Source of the DNA: Gallionella sp.
Lineage (GTDB): Bacteria; Pseudomonadota; Gammaproteobacteria; Burkholderiales; Gallionellaceae
Direction of reading: 5' to 3'
Assembly (NCBI GenBank): GCA_025350705.1
Contig: JANXXH010000028.1
Coordinates: forward strand, 1-56,551
Length of the DNA: 56,551 bases
The notes beneath the pieces are model-generated. The model was given only the letters and a program-made list of their open reading frames with translations. It did not search any database and had not been told where the DNA came from. Each line of letters begins with the position of its first letter. Position 1 is the stretch's first letter. Positions 40,063 to 52,740 of the stretch are shown in pieces. A program made the translations under genes and the position numbers.

Positions 40063-40177
40063 GACCCCTAGCGCGACGCGCCCGGATAACTGCGCGGCCG
40101 CCGCGCGTCTTCATGCGCACTAAAAAGCCATGAGTGCGTTTTCTCTTGATTACGGATGGTTGGTAAGTGCGTTTCAT
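40043..40177 (-). CDS. rpmH: 50S ribosomal protein L34
   Basis: A 44-residue, highly basic protein reading [18 protein letters not shown], then [15 protein letters not shown], the canonical L34 sequence at canonical length. It begins at the ATG at 40177 and ends at 40043, overlapping rnpA. A strong promoter lies 33-61 bp upstream. Confidence 0.98.
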   Translation of the reverse strand: MKRTYQPSVIKRKRTHGFLVRMKTRGGRAVIRARRARGRARLAV

Positions 40178-40209
40178 GTCTTCTTCCTTGATAAATCGTA
40201 AAACACGCT

Positions 40210-40238
40210 ATTACAAAGCCTTAACGCAAACCTGTCAA
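40210..40238 (-). promoter_or_regulatory. Strong promoter of rpmH-rnpA-yidD-yidC
   Basis: On the minus strand a perfect -35 TTGACA (40238-40233) is followed after exactly 17 bp by TGTAAT (40215-40210, five of six). It points at rpmH, whose ATG lies 33 bp beyond the -10. Confidence 0.85.
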
Positions 40239-40258
40239 GTCTATTTTGCTTATTTGCC

Positions 40259-40267
40259 TGTGGATAA
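40259..40267 (-). promoter_or_regulatory. DnaA box (perfect) upstream of dnaA
   Basis: TTATCCACA on the minus strand (TGTGGATAA on the plus) is a perfect high-affinity DnaA box. It overlaps the predicted dnaA -35 element, so DnaA binding could repress dnaA, as known in E. coli. Confidence 0.85.
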
Positions 40268-40289
40268 GTTTAAGTTTGCAATGTAGAAT
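40261..40289 (+). promoter_or_regulatory. Predicted dnaA promoter
   Basis: TGGATA (40261-40266, four of six) and TAGAAT (40284-40289, five of six) are 17 bp apart, 44 bp before the dnaA ATG. The -35 is shared with the DnaA box. Confidence 0.5.
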
Positions 40290-40333
40290 GAAAAATAAAT
40301 TTTCCATCGCTAAAAATCTCTCCGAACACAATC

Positions 40334-41689
40334 ATGCAGGATATTTCTTTTTGGGATTCATGCCTAAGCTCGTTTGAAAAGAGCCTGCCTCCTCAGCAGT
40401 ATAATTCATGGATAAAACCATTATTGCTTAAAAGTGAAAATGGAACATTGATTCTTACAGCTCCCAACAGCTTTACTTTGAAACTGGTTCAGGAGCGATT
40501 TTTACCCGAGATTAGTCGACAAGCTGGACTGGCATATTTGCATGTTCCTCCTTTTGAATTTCGCGTTCTCGATTCAGGGACAACAAACAAATCTCCCCCG
40601 CTACCTGCAACAAAAAAAACACCCTCCTTGATTGAAAGTAAGCCCAAGATTGAAACTTCATTTAGAGGGTTTGGGAAACTAAATTCTAGCCTTACATTCG
40701 AAAATTTTGTTATTGGAAAGGCGAATCAATTGGCATTCGCCGCCGCTACGCAGGTGGCTGGATTACCAGGGGTTTCTTATAACCCTCTATTTGTTTATGG
40801 CGGTGTTGGCCTTGGTAAAACACACTTATTGCAAGCAATAGGCAATCAAATTCTTCTTAATAATCCTCAAACAAAAATATGCTACATGCATGCCGAAAGA
40901 TATGTTGCAGATGTAGTTCGTGCCTATCAAACGAATAAATTTGAAGAATTTAAACAGTTTTATCACTCCCTTGATGTATTGCTTATTGATGATATTCAGT
41001 TTTTTGCTGGCAAAGCAAAAACTCAAGAGGAGTTTTTTTACGCGTTCAACACGTTGATCGATTCGCATAAACAGGTCATTCTGACCAGCGACACATTCCC
41101 AAAAGAGATTACTGGCTTGGAGAGTCGCTTAGTATCGCGTTTTGGTTGGGGTTTGACAGTTGCGATTGAACCACCCGAATTAGAAATGCGCGTGGCCATT
41201 CTTTTAAAAAAGGCCGCTCTAAGCGGCTATCATCTCAATAATGAGGTCGCCTTTTTTGTAGCAAAGCACGTCAGTTCAAATGTTCGTGAACTCGAGGGTG
41301 CATTAAAGCGTGTTGAAGCTTATGCAAAATTTCACAAATGTAATATTTCCGTAGAAACCGCAAGAGAAGCATTAAAAGATATCTTGGTTGCACAAAGTCG
41401 GCTTGTTTCTATAGATAATATACAAAAAACGGTGGCTGATTATTACAGGATTAAGATGACAGAGTTGCTTTCCAAAAAACGCACCAGGAATCTGACCCGT
41501 CCGCGACAAATAGCCATGTCTTTAGCTAGAGAACTGACTACAATGAGCTTGCCTGAAATTGGTAACGCTTTTGGTAGTAGAGATCATTCGACTGTAATTC
41601 ATGCCTGCAAAACGATATCCAGTTTACGAATTATCCAAACATCTATTGATACCGACTATAAAATTTTGTTAAAAACATTAAGAGGATAA
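40334..41689 (+). CDS. dnaA: Chromosomal replication initiator DnaA
   Basis: An AAA+ initiator, 451 residues. Domain I starts FWDSCLSSFEKSLPPQQYNSWI; a short variable domain II (about residues 85-115) follows. Domain III has Walker A GGVGLGKTHLLQAIG, Walker B LLIDDIQFFAGK, and an arginine finger region ESRLVSRFGWGL. Domain IV carries the DNA-binding signature LARELTTMSLPEIGNAFGSRDHSTVIHAC. It is shorter than E. coli DnaA (467), mostly in domain II. Divergent from rpmH, as in most proteobacteria. Confidence 0.98.
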   Translation: MQDISFWDSCLSSFEKSLPPQQYNSWIKPLLLKSENGTLILTAPNSFTLKLVQERFLPEISRQAGLAYLHVPPFEFRVLDSGTTNKSPPLPATKKTPSLIESKPKIETSFRGFGKLNSSLTFENFVIGKANQLAFAAATQVAGLPGVSYNPLFVYGGVGLGKTHLLQAIGNQILLNNPQTKICYMHAERYVADVVRAYQTNKFEEFKQFYHSLDVLLIDDIQFFAGKAKTQEEFFYAFNTLIDSHKQVILTSDTFPKEITGLESRLVSRFGWGLTVAIEPPELEMRVAILLKKAALSGYHLNNEVAFFVAKHVSSNVRELEGALKRVEAYAKFHKCNISVETAREALKDILVAQSRLVSIDNIQKTVADYYRIKMTELLSKKRTRNLTRPRQIAMSLARELTTMSLPEIGNAFGSRDHSTVIHACKTISSLRIIQTSIDTDYKILLKTLRG

Positions 41690-41886
41690 CAATGCTGCAA
41701 ATCTGTGAATAAAATGTATATAAGCATCACTTTACAAAAATAAGTAAGATTATCAACATTAAGCGGTCGCATAATGAACAAGAAATCAATCGAATAATTT
41801 ACATCTTATTTATTTGATTTATATATAATTATATTAGTTATTAACAAAAATACTGAACATTATTAGTCTTATTAGGAATTTACATT
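41690..41886 (+). other. Candidate oriC in the dnaA-dnaN spacer
   Basis: A 197-bp very AT-rich spacer with three DnaA-box-like 9-mers, each differing from TTATCCACA at one or two bases: TGTGAATAA (41704-41712, minus), TTATCAACA (41750-41758) and TTATTAACA (41838-41846). Bases 41811-41835 are nearly pure A/T and could be the unwinding element. Gene orientation diverges around here. The rpmH-dnaA spacer has the only perfect box and is the alternative. Confidence 0.55.
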
Positions 41887-42993
41887 ATGTTTATTGATAA
41901 AACAGAAAAAGAAAACATACTTAAACCATTGCAGGTCGTCATAGGTATTGTTGAGCGAAAACAAACATTACCAATTTTATCTAATGTATTAATAGAAAAA
42001 GAGCCAAATAAAATACGGTTTACAGCTACTGATTTAGAAATTCAAATTACAACCACAATAGAAATTAATGGTAGTAACAATGAAATGTCCAGTATCACAG
42101 TAGGGGGGAAAAAACTCCAAGAAATTCTTCGTATACTTCCTGAGCAAAGCAAGGTCTCAATTGAAACAAAAGAAAATAAAGCATTAATAAAAGCCAACAC
42201 TAGTCGTTTTAGCCTACAAACTCTTCCAGCACAAGATTATCCTAAACTAAATAATCAACTGGCGGACGCAAAAAAAATTGTTCTGCCCCAGTCATTATTA
42301 AAGACATTATTACTTTCCGTTCAATATGCAATGGCGCAACAAGATGTACGTTATTACCTAAATGGAGTTTTGTTAATTATAGAAGGAAATAAACTAAAAG
42401 TAGTGGCCACAGATGGCCATCGTCTAGCTTTCAATGCAGGAAGTATTGATGGAAATTATGAAAAACAAGATATTATTATTCCCCGAAAAGCAGTGACAGA
42501 ATTATGTAAATTGCTCGAGGATAATGATGAAATTGCAGAAATTGAATTTTCGACGCAACAAATGAAAGTTGTTTTCTCCGGTATACATTTAGTAACTAAA
42601 GTTATTGATGGAAAATTCCCTGATTATGATCGTGTCATACCAAAATATACTAACCACCTAAGTATGAACCGTATGCAGATTCAGCAAGCCTTACAGCGAG
42701 CGGCAATATTATCCAATGAAAAATTTCGTGGCGTTCGTTTTGTATTAACCGAAAAAAATCTCAGCATAATAAGCAGCAATAGCGAACATGAAGAAGCACA
42801 AGAAGAAATAGAAACCGATTATCATGGAGAAGCCCTGGATATAGGGTTCAACGTCAATTATCTGATGGACGGATTAAACAATATCAGCAGTGAAGAAGCT
42901 GTATTTTCATTTGGAGATCCCAATAGCAGTATCTTGATAACTACGCCAGAAAATACCGAGTTTCGTTATGTAGTTATGCCAATGCGCATTTAA
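41887..42993 (+). CDS. dnaN: DNA polymerase III beta subunit (sliding clamp)
   Basis: The ring-shaped processivity factor, 368 residues in three repeated domains. Landmarks: LQVVIGIVERKQTLPILSNVLIE, RFSLQTLPAQDYP, MAQQDVRYYLNGVLL, VATDGHRLA and the C-terminal YVVMPMRI. Complete and of family length (E. coli 366). The base composition is strikingly AT-rich compared with the genes on either side, with many AAA, TTA and ATA codons. Confidence 0.98.
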   Translation: MFIDKTEKENILKPLQVVIGIVERKQTLPILSNVLIEKEPNKIRFTATDLEIQITTTIEINGSNNEMSSITVGGKKLQEILRILPEQSKVSIETKENKALIKANTSRFSLQTLPAQDYPKLNNQLADAKKIVLPQSLLKTLLLSVQYAMAQQDVRYYLNGVLLIIEGNKLKVVATDGHRLAFNAGSIDGNYEKQDIIIPRKAVTELCKLLEDNDEIAEIEFSTQQMKVVFSGIHLVTKVIDGKFPDYDRVIPKYTNHLSMNRMQIQQALQRAAILSNEKFRGVRFVLTEKNLSIISSNSEHEEAQEEIETDYHGEALDIGFNVNYLMDGLNNISSEEAVFSFGDPNSSILITTPENTEFRYVVMPMRI

Positions 42994-43018
42994 CAACCAC
43001 AATTAAATGTTTAACTAG

Positions 43019-46697
<3,679 letters not shown>

Positions 46698-46766
46698 GTA
46701 CGGCCAAGTTGCATATCTGAGAATGCGAATAGTAGTGTCGAAACGGGTGCTACTCAAGAAAAACAT

Positions 46767-46795
46767 TTGTTGTAATTTGGTACGCCTACTAGAAT
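46767..46795 (+). promoter_or_regulatory. Predicted waaC promoter
   Basis: TTGTTG (46767-46772) and TAGAAT (46790-46795, five of six) are separated by 17 bp, about 61 bp before the waaC ATG in the waaA/waaC divergent spacer. Confidence 0.5.
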
Positions 46796-46856
46796 GAACG
46801 CTTTCTCATGGTCATTCCACTGCAGCAAACGCTTGGTAATTGCATAAATTTCCAAA

Positions 46857-47906
46857 ATGAAAATTCTGATCGTAAGGCTGTCCTCGTTAGGCGACATTCT
46901 CCACATGTTCCCTGCCATCAGTGATTTGCGCCGCCATTATCAAGATGCGGAGATTCACTGGCTGGTAGAGCCCACCTTTGCCGAAGTGGCGAGTTGGCAT
47001 TCGGCGGTTGACAAGGTGATTACGGTGCCGCTGCGCGCGCATAAAAAAATCTGGTGGAGGATACCGGTACTGTTAAGCAATCTGCGGCAACAATTGCAAG
47101 CCGAGAATTACGACATTGTGCTGGATGCGCAGGGGCTGCTCAAAAGTGCGTTGCTGGCGCGGCTTGCGGGGGTTGCCGTATTTGGTTTTGCAGCCGGCAG
47201 CGCCAGGGAACCACTGGCGTCGCGGCTTTATCAAAAGACCGCCAAAGTCCCGGGCGGGCTGCATGTCATTGAAAAAAACCGGCAACTGGTAGCGGCAATC
47301 TTTGCTGCGGACATAACAAAGGCTGCCGACTATGGCCTGGATATATTTCGCCAGAAGCGCATGCAGTCCAAACTTTCAGGTTTGCTCAAAGAGATCACTG
47401 CTCAGCCTTATATAGTGCTGCTACACGGGACTACCTGGAATAGCAAATACTGGCCGGAAGCTTCTTGGATGGAGCTGATTCGTTTGCTGTCGCAGCAGGG
47501 CTATCATAGCTTGTTGCCATGGGGCAACGAGGTTGAACACCAGCGTGCCCAGCGTTTGCAGACAGCGGGAGGAGAACGCGCGCAGATGTTGCCCAAGTTG
47601 TCGCTGACCGAACTGATGGATGTGCTGTTGCATGCTCGCGCATTCGTCAGCGTGGAAAGTGGAATCGGACATTTGGCAGCAGCGCTAGATGTTTCAGGAA
47701 TCATGCTGCATGGCCCAACCGACCCTGCATACAGTGGCATCTTGGGCAAGGCATGCCAGCACCTTACCAGCGGTATAGTATGCTCCCCATGCTTTAAGCG
47801 TGATTGCCCGATTTTAAATAATGCAGACATTCCGCCCTGTCAACGCGCGATTACCGCTCAGCTGGTGTATCAGCAGTGCTTGACGTTATTACGCGAAAAC
47901 ATCTAA
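46857..47906 (+). CDS. waaC: ADP-heptose:LPS heptosyltransferase I
   Basis: Adds the first heptose to Kdo. A GT9 protein of 349 residues. It starts MKILIVRLSSLGDILHMFPAISDLRRHY with the conserved catalytic Asp in GDI, then IHWLVEPTFAEV. The C-terminal ADP-heptose site includes LLHGTTWNSKYWPEASW, VESGIGHLAAALDVSGIMLHGPTDP and the C-rich C-terminal CSPCFKRDCPIL. It uses the ADP-heptose made via GmhA and RfaE2 encoded 33 kb away in this window. Confidence 0.93.
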   Translation: MKILIVRLSSLGDILHMFPAISDLRRHYQDAEIHWLVEPTFAEVASWHSAVDKVITVPLRAHKKIWWRIPVLLSNLRQQLQAENYDIVLDAQGLLKSALLARLAGVAVFGFAAGSAREPLASRLYQKTAKVPGGLHVIEKNRQLVAAIFAADITKAADYGLDIFRQKRMQSKLSGLLKEITAQPYIVLLHGTTWNSKYWPEASWMELIRLLSQQGYHSLLPWGNEVEHQRAQRLQTAGGERAQMLPKLSLTELMDVLLHARAFVSVESGIGHLAAALDVSGIMLHGPTDPAYSGILGKACQHLTSGIVCSPCFKRDCPILNNADIPPCQRAITAQLVYQQCLTLLRENI

Positions 47907-48020
47907 GACGTTACCGCTCAAGCTGATAAAATACCTTTCGCTTGAATAACAGCCGACCAGCCAACAATAGCAGCGGTTTGGAGTTGTATACCATATAGGA
48001 AATGATTATTGGGAGTAGAG

Positions 48021-48788
48021 ATGAAAGCGGTTATTTTGGCAGGGGGATTAGGGACACGAATAAGTGAGGAGGCCACAGTGCGGCCCAAACCAATGGTTGA
48101 AGTTGGTGGAAAGCCGGTGTTGTGGCACATCATGAAAAGTTACACCGCTCACGGCATCCATGATTTCGTTATTTGTTGTGGCCATAAAGGCTATGTGATC
48201 AAAGAATATTTTGCCAACTACTTTCTGCATATGTCTGATGTGACATTTGATATGCAGAACAACAAAATGGAAGTACATCAACAAAATGTAGAACCCTGGC
48301 GCGTCACACTGGTTGATACGGGTGAGGAAACCATGACCGGTGGACGTATCAAGCGAATAGCCAACTATGTTAAAGATGAAGATTTCTGCTGCACTTATGG
48401 AGACGGAATAGGCGATGTGGACATCACCGCCCTGGTTGAATTTCACAAACAACATGGCAAGCTTGCCACGTTGACTGCTACGCAGCCACCGGGACGATTT
48501 GGGGCACTGAAACTGTCTGGCGATAACATTCTTAGTTTTCAGGAAAAGCCCCAAGGTGACGGAGGCTGGATCAATGGTGGTTTTTTTGTATTGTCTCCGA
48601 AGGTGTTCGACTACATTAATAATGATCTTACCATTTGGGAGCGAGAACCCATGGATAGGCTGGCTCGTGAAGGACAAATCGCAGCGTTTTTCCATTCTGG
48701 TTTTTGGCAGCCTATGGACACGCTGCGCGACAAAAATCATCTCGAAGAATTGTGGGCAAGCGGAAAGGCTCCATGGAAAACATGGTAG
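48021..48788 (+). CDS. rfbF: Glucose-1-phosphate cytidylyltransferase
   Basis: Makes CDP-glucose, first step of CDP-6-deoxyhexose synthesis. The 255 residues (RfbF 257) start [39 protein letters not shown], with [25 protein letters not shown] and [18 protein letters not shown]. The ATG at 48021 has GGAG 5 nt upstream; an in-frame start 12 bp earlier is not favoured. First gene of the polysaccharide locus after a 114-bp spacer. Confidence 0.96.
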   Translation: MKAVILAGGLGTRISEEATVRPKPMVEVGGKPVLWHIMKSYTAHGIHDFVICCGHKGYVIKEYFANYFLHMSDVTFDMQNNKMEVHQQNVEPWRVTLVDTGEETMTGGRIKRIANYVKDEDFCCTYGDGIGDVDITALVEFHKQHGKLATLTATQPPGRFGALKLSGDNILSFQEKPQGDGGWINGGFFVLSPKVFDYINNDLTIWEREPMDRLAREGQIAAFFHSGFWQPMDTLRDKNHLEELWASGKAPWKTW

Positions 48789-49855
48789 ATAAATCGTTTT
48801 GGACGGGAAAGGTTGTATTGCTAACCGGCCATACCGGTTTCAAGGGAAGCTGGCTTTCCTTATGGCTGCAGTCCCTCGGGGCAAACGTGATCGGATATGC
48901 GCTACCTCCGCCGACCAACCCAAGTTTATATGTCGCTGCAAATGTTGCCAATGGCATGGTCAGCATCGAAGGAGATATACGAGATTTTTCTACGCTCGCA
49001 AAAGTGACTGAAAAGTATCAGCCAGAAATCGTCATTCATATGGCGGCACAGTCTTTGGTACGCTATTCCTATGTCAACCCTATCGAAACCTATTCTACTA
49101 ACGTGATGGGTACAGTGAATTTACTGGAGGCAGCAAGGCAGGCTGGCAGTGTGAAGGCAATTGTCAACGTGACCAGTGACAAGTGTTATGAGAACCGAGA
49201 ATGGATATGGGGCTACCGCGAGAATGAAGCGATGGGCGGCCACGACCCATACAGTAACAGCAAGGGTTGTGCTGAACTGGTGACCGCTGCATATCGTAAT
49301 TCATATTTCCATCCTGAGAAATACCAACAACATGGTGTGGCATTGGCTTCTGCCAGAGCAGGAAATGTAATTGGCGGTGGCGACTGGGCGGAAGACCGGC
49401 TCATTCCAGACATCATGCGTGCTATTGTGCAAGGCAAGTCAGTCAATATACGTAACCCGCATGCTATCCGGCCCTGGCAGCATGTGCTGGAACCGTTGTC
49501 CGGCTATCTATTGCTTGCGGAAAAGCTCTATGAAAAAGGTGCATCATATGCGGAAGGCTGGAACTTCGGACCACACGATGAAGGTGCCAAGTCTGTGCAG
49601 TGGGTTGTGGAGAATCTGATCCAAGGCTGGGGTAAGGGGGCTAGCTGGGTATTGGACGGAGGAGATCACCCGCATGAAGCACATTTTCTGAAGCTTGATT
49701 GTTCCAAGGCTAGAGCCCGTCTGGATTGGCATCCGCGCCGGCACTTGCCGGATGCGCTGCACTCCATTGTCGAATGGCACCGCGCACACCGTGACGGGAA
49801 AGACATGCGAGAAGTGACACTGAGTCAGATCAACGCATATCGTGAAAGCCTTTAA
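48773..49855 (+). CDS. rfbG: CDP-glucose 4,6-dehydratase
   Basis: Converts CDP-glucose to CDP-4-keto-6-deoxyglucose. A 360-residue extended SDR with the NAD site [13 protein letters not shown]. The catalytic region is [18 protein letters not shown], with YSNSK at Tyr160-Lys164. [23 protein letters not shown] is characteristic of RfbG. The start is placed at 48773 ([17 protein letters not shown] just upstream), overlapping rfbF by 16 bp; an ATG three codons later is possible. Confidence 0.96.
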   Translation: MENMVDKSFWTGKVVLLTGHTGFKGSWLSLWLQSLGANVIGYALPPPTNPSLYVAANVANGMVSIEGDIRDFSTLAKVTEKYQPEIVIHMAAQSLVRYSYVNPIETYSTNVMGTVNLLEAARQAGSVKAIVNVTSDKCYENREWIWGYRENEAMGGHDPYSNSKGCAELVTAAYRNSYFHPEKYQQHGVALASARAGNVIGGGDWAEDRLIPDIMRAIVQGKSVNIRNPHAIRPWQHVLEPLSGYLLLAEKLYEKGASYAEGWNFGPHDEGAKSVQWVVENLIQGWGKGASWVLDGGDHPHEAHFLKLDCSKARARLDWHPRRHLPDALHSIVEWHRAHRDGKDMREVTLSQINAYRESL

Positions 49856-49875
49856 AATGCAAAGCAGGTGATGTG

Positions 49876-51189
49876 GTGAATAAAGCAGAATTGAAACAAC
49901 AGATTTTTAATCTGGTCGAAAAATATAGTGAATTGCATTTTGCTGAAAAAGCTTTCACAGCGGGAACCAGCATCATTCCTCCTTCAGGCAAAGTCATTGG
50001 TTCGAGCGAATTGAAGAACATGGTAGAGGCCAGCCTGGATGGTTGGCTTACTACCGGGCGATTCAATGAGGCATTTGAAAAGCGTTTTGCCGACTTTGTC
50101 GGTGTTCCTTACGCACTGACCACCACCTCCGGGTCTTCAGCTAACTTGCTGGCGCTTACCGCACTAAGCTCTCACAAATTGGGTGAACGTGCCCTGAAAC
50201 CAGGCGATGAAGTCATCACCGTGGCAGCCGGCTTTCCAACCACCGTAAATCCGATACTGCAAAATGGCATGGTGCCGGTGTTCGTCGATGTGGACATCCC
50301 TACCTACAACATCGACCCGACAAAAATAGAAGCGGCCGTAACTAAACGCACTCGCGCTATCATGGTGGCGCATACGCTGGGAAATCCATTCGATCTGGAT
50401 GCGGTCATGGCCCTAGCAAGTAAGCACAAGCTTTGGGTCATCGAAGATTGCTGCGATGCGCTAGGTTCGCGTTACAAAGGCCAACACGTCGGCACCTTTG
50501 GCCACATCGCCACGTGCAGCTTCTATCCCGCGCATCACATCACCATGGGTGAAGGCGGCATGGTGTTTACCAAAGACCGCGACCTGCGCACCATCATCGA
50601 ATCCTTCCGTGATTGGGGACGTGATTGCTATTGCGCACCGGGGTGTGACAATACCTGCGGCAAACGTTTCGGCTGGCAGCTTGGTTCCTTGCCGTTCGGT
50701 TACGATCACAAGTATACTTATTCGCATCTCGGCTATAACCTCAAAATAACAGACATGCAGGCGGCTTGTGCATTAGCACAAATGGATCGTCTGCCGGAAT
50801 TCATAACAGCGCGCAAACGCAACTTCGCTTTCCTCAAAGAGCGGTTGAAATCTTGCGAAGAATTCCTGATCCTCCCGGAGGCTACCGCCGGCAGTGAGCC
50901 TTCCTGGTTCGGCTTCCCGATTACCCTGCGCGACTCGGCAGGCATCGCACGTGTCGAATTGTTGAAGTATCTGGATCAGTACAAAATCGGCACGCGTTTG
51001 TTGTTTGCAGGAAATTTGACGCGTCAGCCATACTTCGAGGGCAGGCAATACAGAATAAGCAGGGAACTCACCAGCACAGATAACATCATGAACAACACCT
51101 TCTGGATAGGTGTGTATCCGGGATTGAATGAGGAGATGCTAGATTATGTAGCAAATCAGATAGAATCGTTTTTTGGCGTGAACTTTTAA
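49876..51189 (+). CDS. rfbH: CDP-4-keto-6-deoxy-D-glucose 3-dehydratase (E1)
   Basis: A PMP/[2Fe-2S] enzyme that removes the C3 hydroxyl on the way to 3,6-dideoxyhexoses. From the GTG at 49876 the protein has 437 residues. His220, which replaces the PLP lysine of aminotransferases, falls exactly at 220 ([13 protein letters not shown]), supporting this start. The iron-sulfur cysteines lie in [12 protein letters not shown] (Cys251, 253, 257, 261). [15 protein letters not shown] and [22 protein letters not shown] are near-identical to Salmonella RfbH. It needs a reductase partner (RfbI/E3), not encoded nearby. Confidence 0.97.
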   Translation: MNKAELKQQIFNLVEKYSELHFAEKAFTAGTSIIPPSGKVIGSSELKNMVEASLDGWLTTGRFNEAFEKRFADFVGVPYALTTTSGSSANLLALTALSSHKLGERALKPGDEVITVAAGFPTTVNPILQNGMVPVFVDVDIPTYNIDPTKIEAAVTKRTRAIMVAHTLGNPFDLDAVMALASKHKLWVIEDCCDALGSRYKGQHVGTFGHIATCSFYPAHHITMGEGGMVFTKDRDLRTIIESFRDWGRDCYCAPGCDNTCGKRFGWQLGSLPFGYDHKYTYSHLGYNLKITDMQAACALAQMDRLPEFITARKRNFAFLKERLKSCEEFLILPEATAGSEPSWFGFPITLRDSAGIARVELLKYLDQYKIGTRLLFAGNLTRQPYFEGRQYRISRELTSTDNIMNNTFWIGVYPGLNEEMLDYVANQIESFFGVNF

Positions 51190-51273
51190 TCGGCGACGAA
51201 TACCTTCCGGGCTGGCAGACAGCCTGGACAGTTAGCGCGATAACCAAATGGCTCCCGTGGCGACGAAGGGAAC

Positions 51274-51345
51274 ATGCCGGCGAGCGATTCAATAGGCGTA
51301 AAAGTATTGGAAATTGAGCATCACGGGATTGGACGAGGAAAATAG
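51274..51345 (+). CDS. 23-codon ORF between rfbH and the flippase (doubtful)
   Basis: An ATG three bases after GAAGGG opens 23 codons reading MPASDSIGVKVLEIEHHGIG and ending RGK. I do not recognise it; KVLEIEHHGIGRG faintly recalls the first strand of cupin-type sugar isomerases/epimerases, so it may be a remnant. It is the only coding hint in the 203-bp gap. It could be chance. Confidence 0.2.
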   Translation: MPASDSIGVKVLEIEHHGIGRGK

Positions 51346-51392
51346 ATGCATCAATTTACGTCCCATATATATTCGAGACTAGAACAGCCAAG

Positions 51393-52739
51393 ATGGTTTC
51401 CTGGCGATCTATTGTGTTGAGCCGACTCAAACATCTTTCCGATAGTGCTTTAACGCATCAAGGCTTTCGCCGCTATTTTGCAAATACTTCGTGGATATTT
51501 GCAGAGCAGATATTGCGCATGGTTGCCGGGCTGCTGGTAGGTATTTGGGTGGCACGTTACTTGGGACCAGCGCAGTTTGGCGTGTTCAGCTATGCGGTCG
51601 CTTTTGCGGCCTTATTCAGCAGCATCGCCAAGTTAGGGTTGGACGGGATTGTCGTTCGCGACCTGGTGCAAGCACCGAATCAGAGAGACCTTTATTTGGG
51701 CACTGCATTCTGGTTAAAGCTGTGCGGTGCGCTTGCCATGCTGGCTGCTATTGCGTTTGCCGCGCAATTCACCTCGAATGATGCCACTACCAATCTTTAT
51801 ATTTACATCATCGCCAGCGGCAGCATTTTTCAAGCGTTTGAGGTGGTCGATTTTTATTTTCAATCGAAAGTTCTTTCCAAATTCGTCTCAATCTGCAAGC
51901 TGACGCAACTGCTGATCTCTTCCCTGATTAAACTCTACTTGATATTTATACAGGCAGATTTATTTTGGTTTGTGTTGGTCAGCCTGGTTGATCAGCTCAC
52001 CCTCGCGTTATCGCTTTTCATTGCTTATCGCTACCAACAGCTCGGCGGCTTTTATCGCCAATTTGATCGAACCATCGCGAAACGCCTTTTGCACGATAGT
52101 TGGCCGCTGATTTTTAGTGGCTTAGTCATCATGATTTATATGCGCATCGACCAGATCATGATCAAAGGAATGCTGGGTGACAGAGAAGTCGGGCTTTATT
52201 CCGTAGCAGTCAGGCTAAGTGAAGTCTGGTATTTCATTCCAATGCTCATTACTACCTCTTTATTTCCGGCCATAATTGGCGCAAAAAAGGTAAGTAAGGA
52301 ACTCTATTACAGTAGACTTCAGAGGCTATATACTTTTCTGATGTGGATGGCAATTGCGGTCGCTGTACCTATGACATTCATTAGTGATTGGCTGGTAACT
52401 TGGCTTTATGGTGAAGTTTTCAAAGAGGCTGGACAAGTGCTAATGGTGAATATATGGGGTGGAGTTTTTGTTTACCTAGGAGTTGCAAGTGCAAGCTGGT
52501 TTACAAACGAAAATCTACAGCATTATGCTTTATATAGAACATTATTGGGCGCGGTCATCAATGTCGTATTGAATATAATTCTAATTCGAAATTTTGGGTT
52601 GATAGGTGCCGCTATATCGACAGTCATCGCGCAATCAATGGCGGCTTTATTTTTCGATGCGCTAACAAAAAAAACCAGAATCATTTTCGTAATGAAACTG
52701 AAGGCACTATATTTTGCTGGTTTAATTCAAAGGGCTTGA
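51393..52739 (+). CDS. Oligosaccharide flippase (Wzx-like, MOP superfamily)
   Basis: A 448-residue polytopic protein with about 12 membrane helices. It starts FANTSWIFAEQILRMVAGLLVGIWVARYLGPAQFGVFSYA, the typical polysaccharide-biosynthesis/Wzx opening. MIYMRIDQIMIKGMLGDREVGLYSVAVRLSEVWYFIP in the middle is a conserved MOP block. It would flip lipid-linked repeat units across the inner membrane. The 3' half becomes AT-richer toward the FkbM gene. No good ribosome-binding site precedes the ATG. Confidence 0.9.
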   Translation: MVSWRSIVLSRLKHLSDSALTHQGFRRYFANTSWIFAEQILRMVAGLLVGIWVARYLGPAQFGVFSYAVAFAALFSSIAKLGLDGIVVRDLVQAPNQRDLYLGTAFWLKLCGALAMLAAIAFAAQFTSNDATTNLYIYIIASGSIFQAFEVVDFYFQSKVLSKFVSICKLTQLLISSLIKLYLIFIQADLFWFVLVSLVDQLTLALSLFIAYRYQQLGGFYRQFDRTIAKRLLHDSWPLIFSGLVIMIYMRIDQIMIKGMLGDREVGLYSVAVRLSEVWYFIPMLITTSLFPAIIGAKKVSKELYYSRLQRLYTFLMWMAIAVAVPMTFISDWLVTWLYGEVFKEAGQVLMVNIWGGVFVYLGVASASWFTNENLQHYALYRTLLGAVINVVLNIILIRNFGLIGAAISTVIAQSMAALFFDALTKKTRIIFVMKLKALYFAGLIQRA

Positions 52740-52740
52740 G

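Noticed and set aside
40178-41886. A classical E. coli-like oriC with many perfect DnaA boxes
   Set aside because: Only one perfect box is present, upstream of dnaA; the dnaA-dnaN spacer has imperfect ones, so the call is limited to a candidate.
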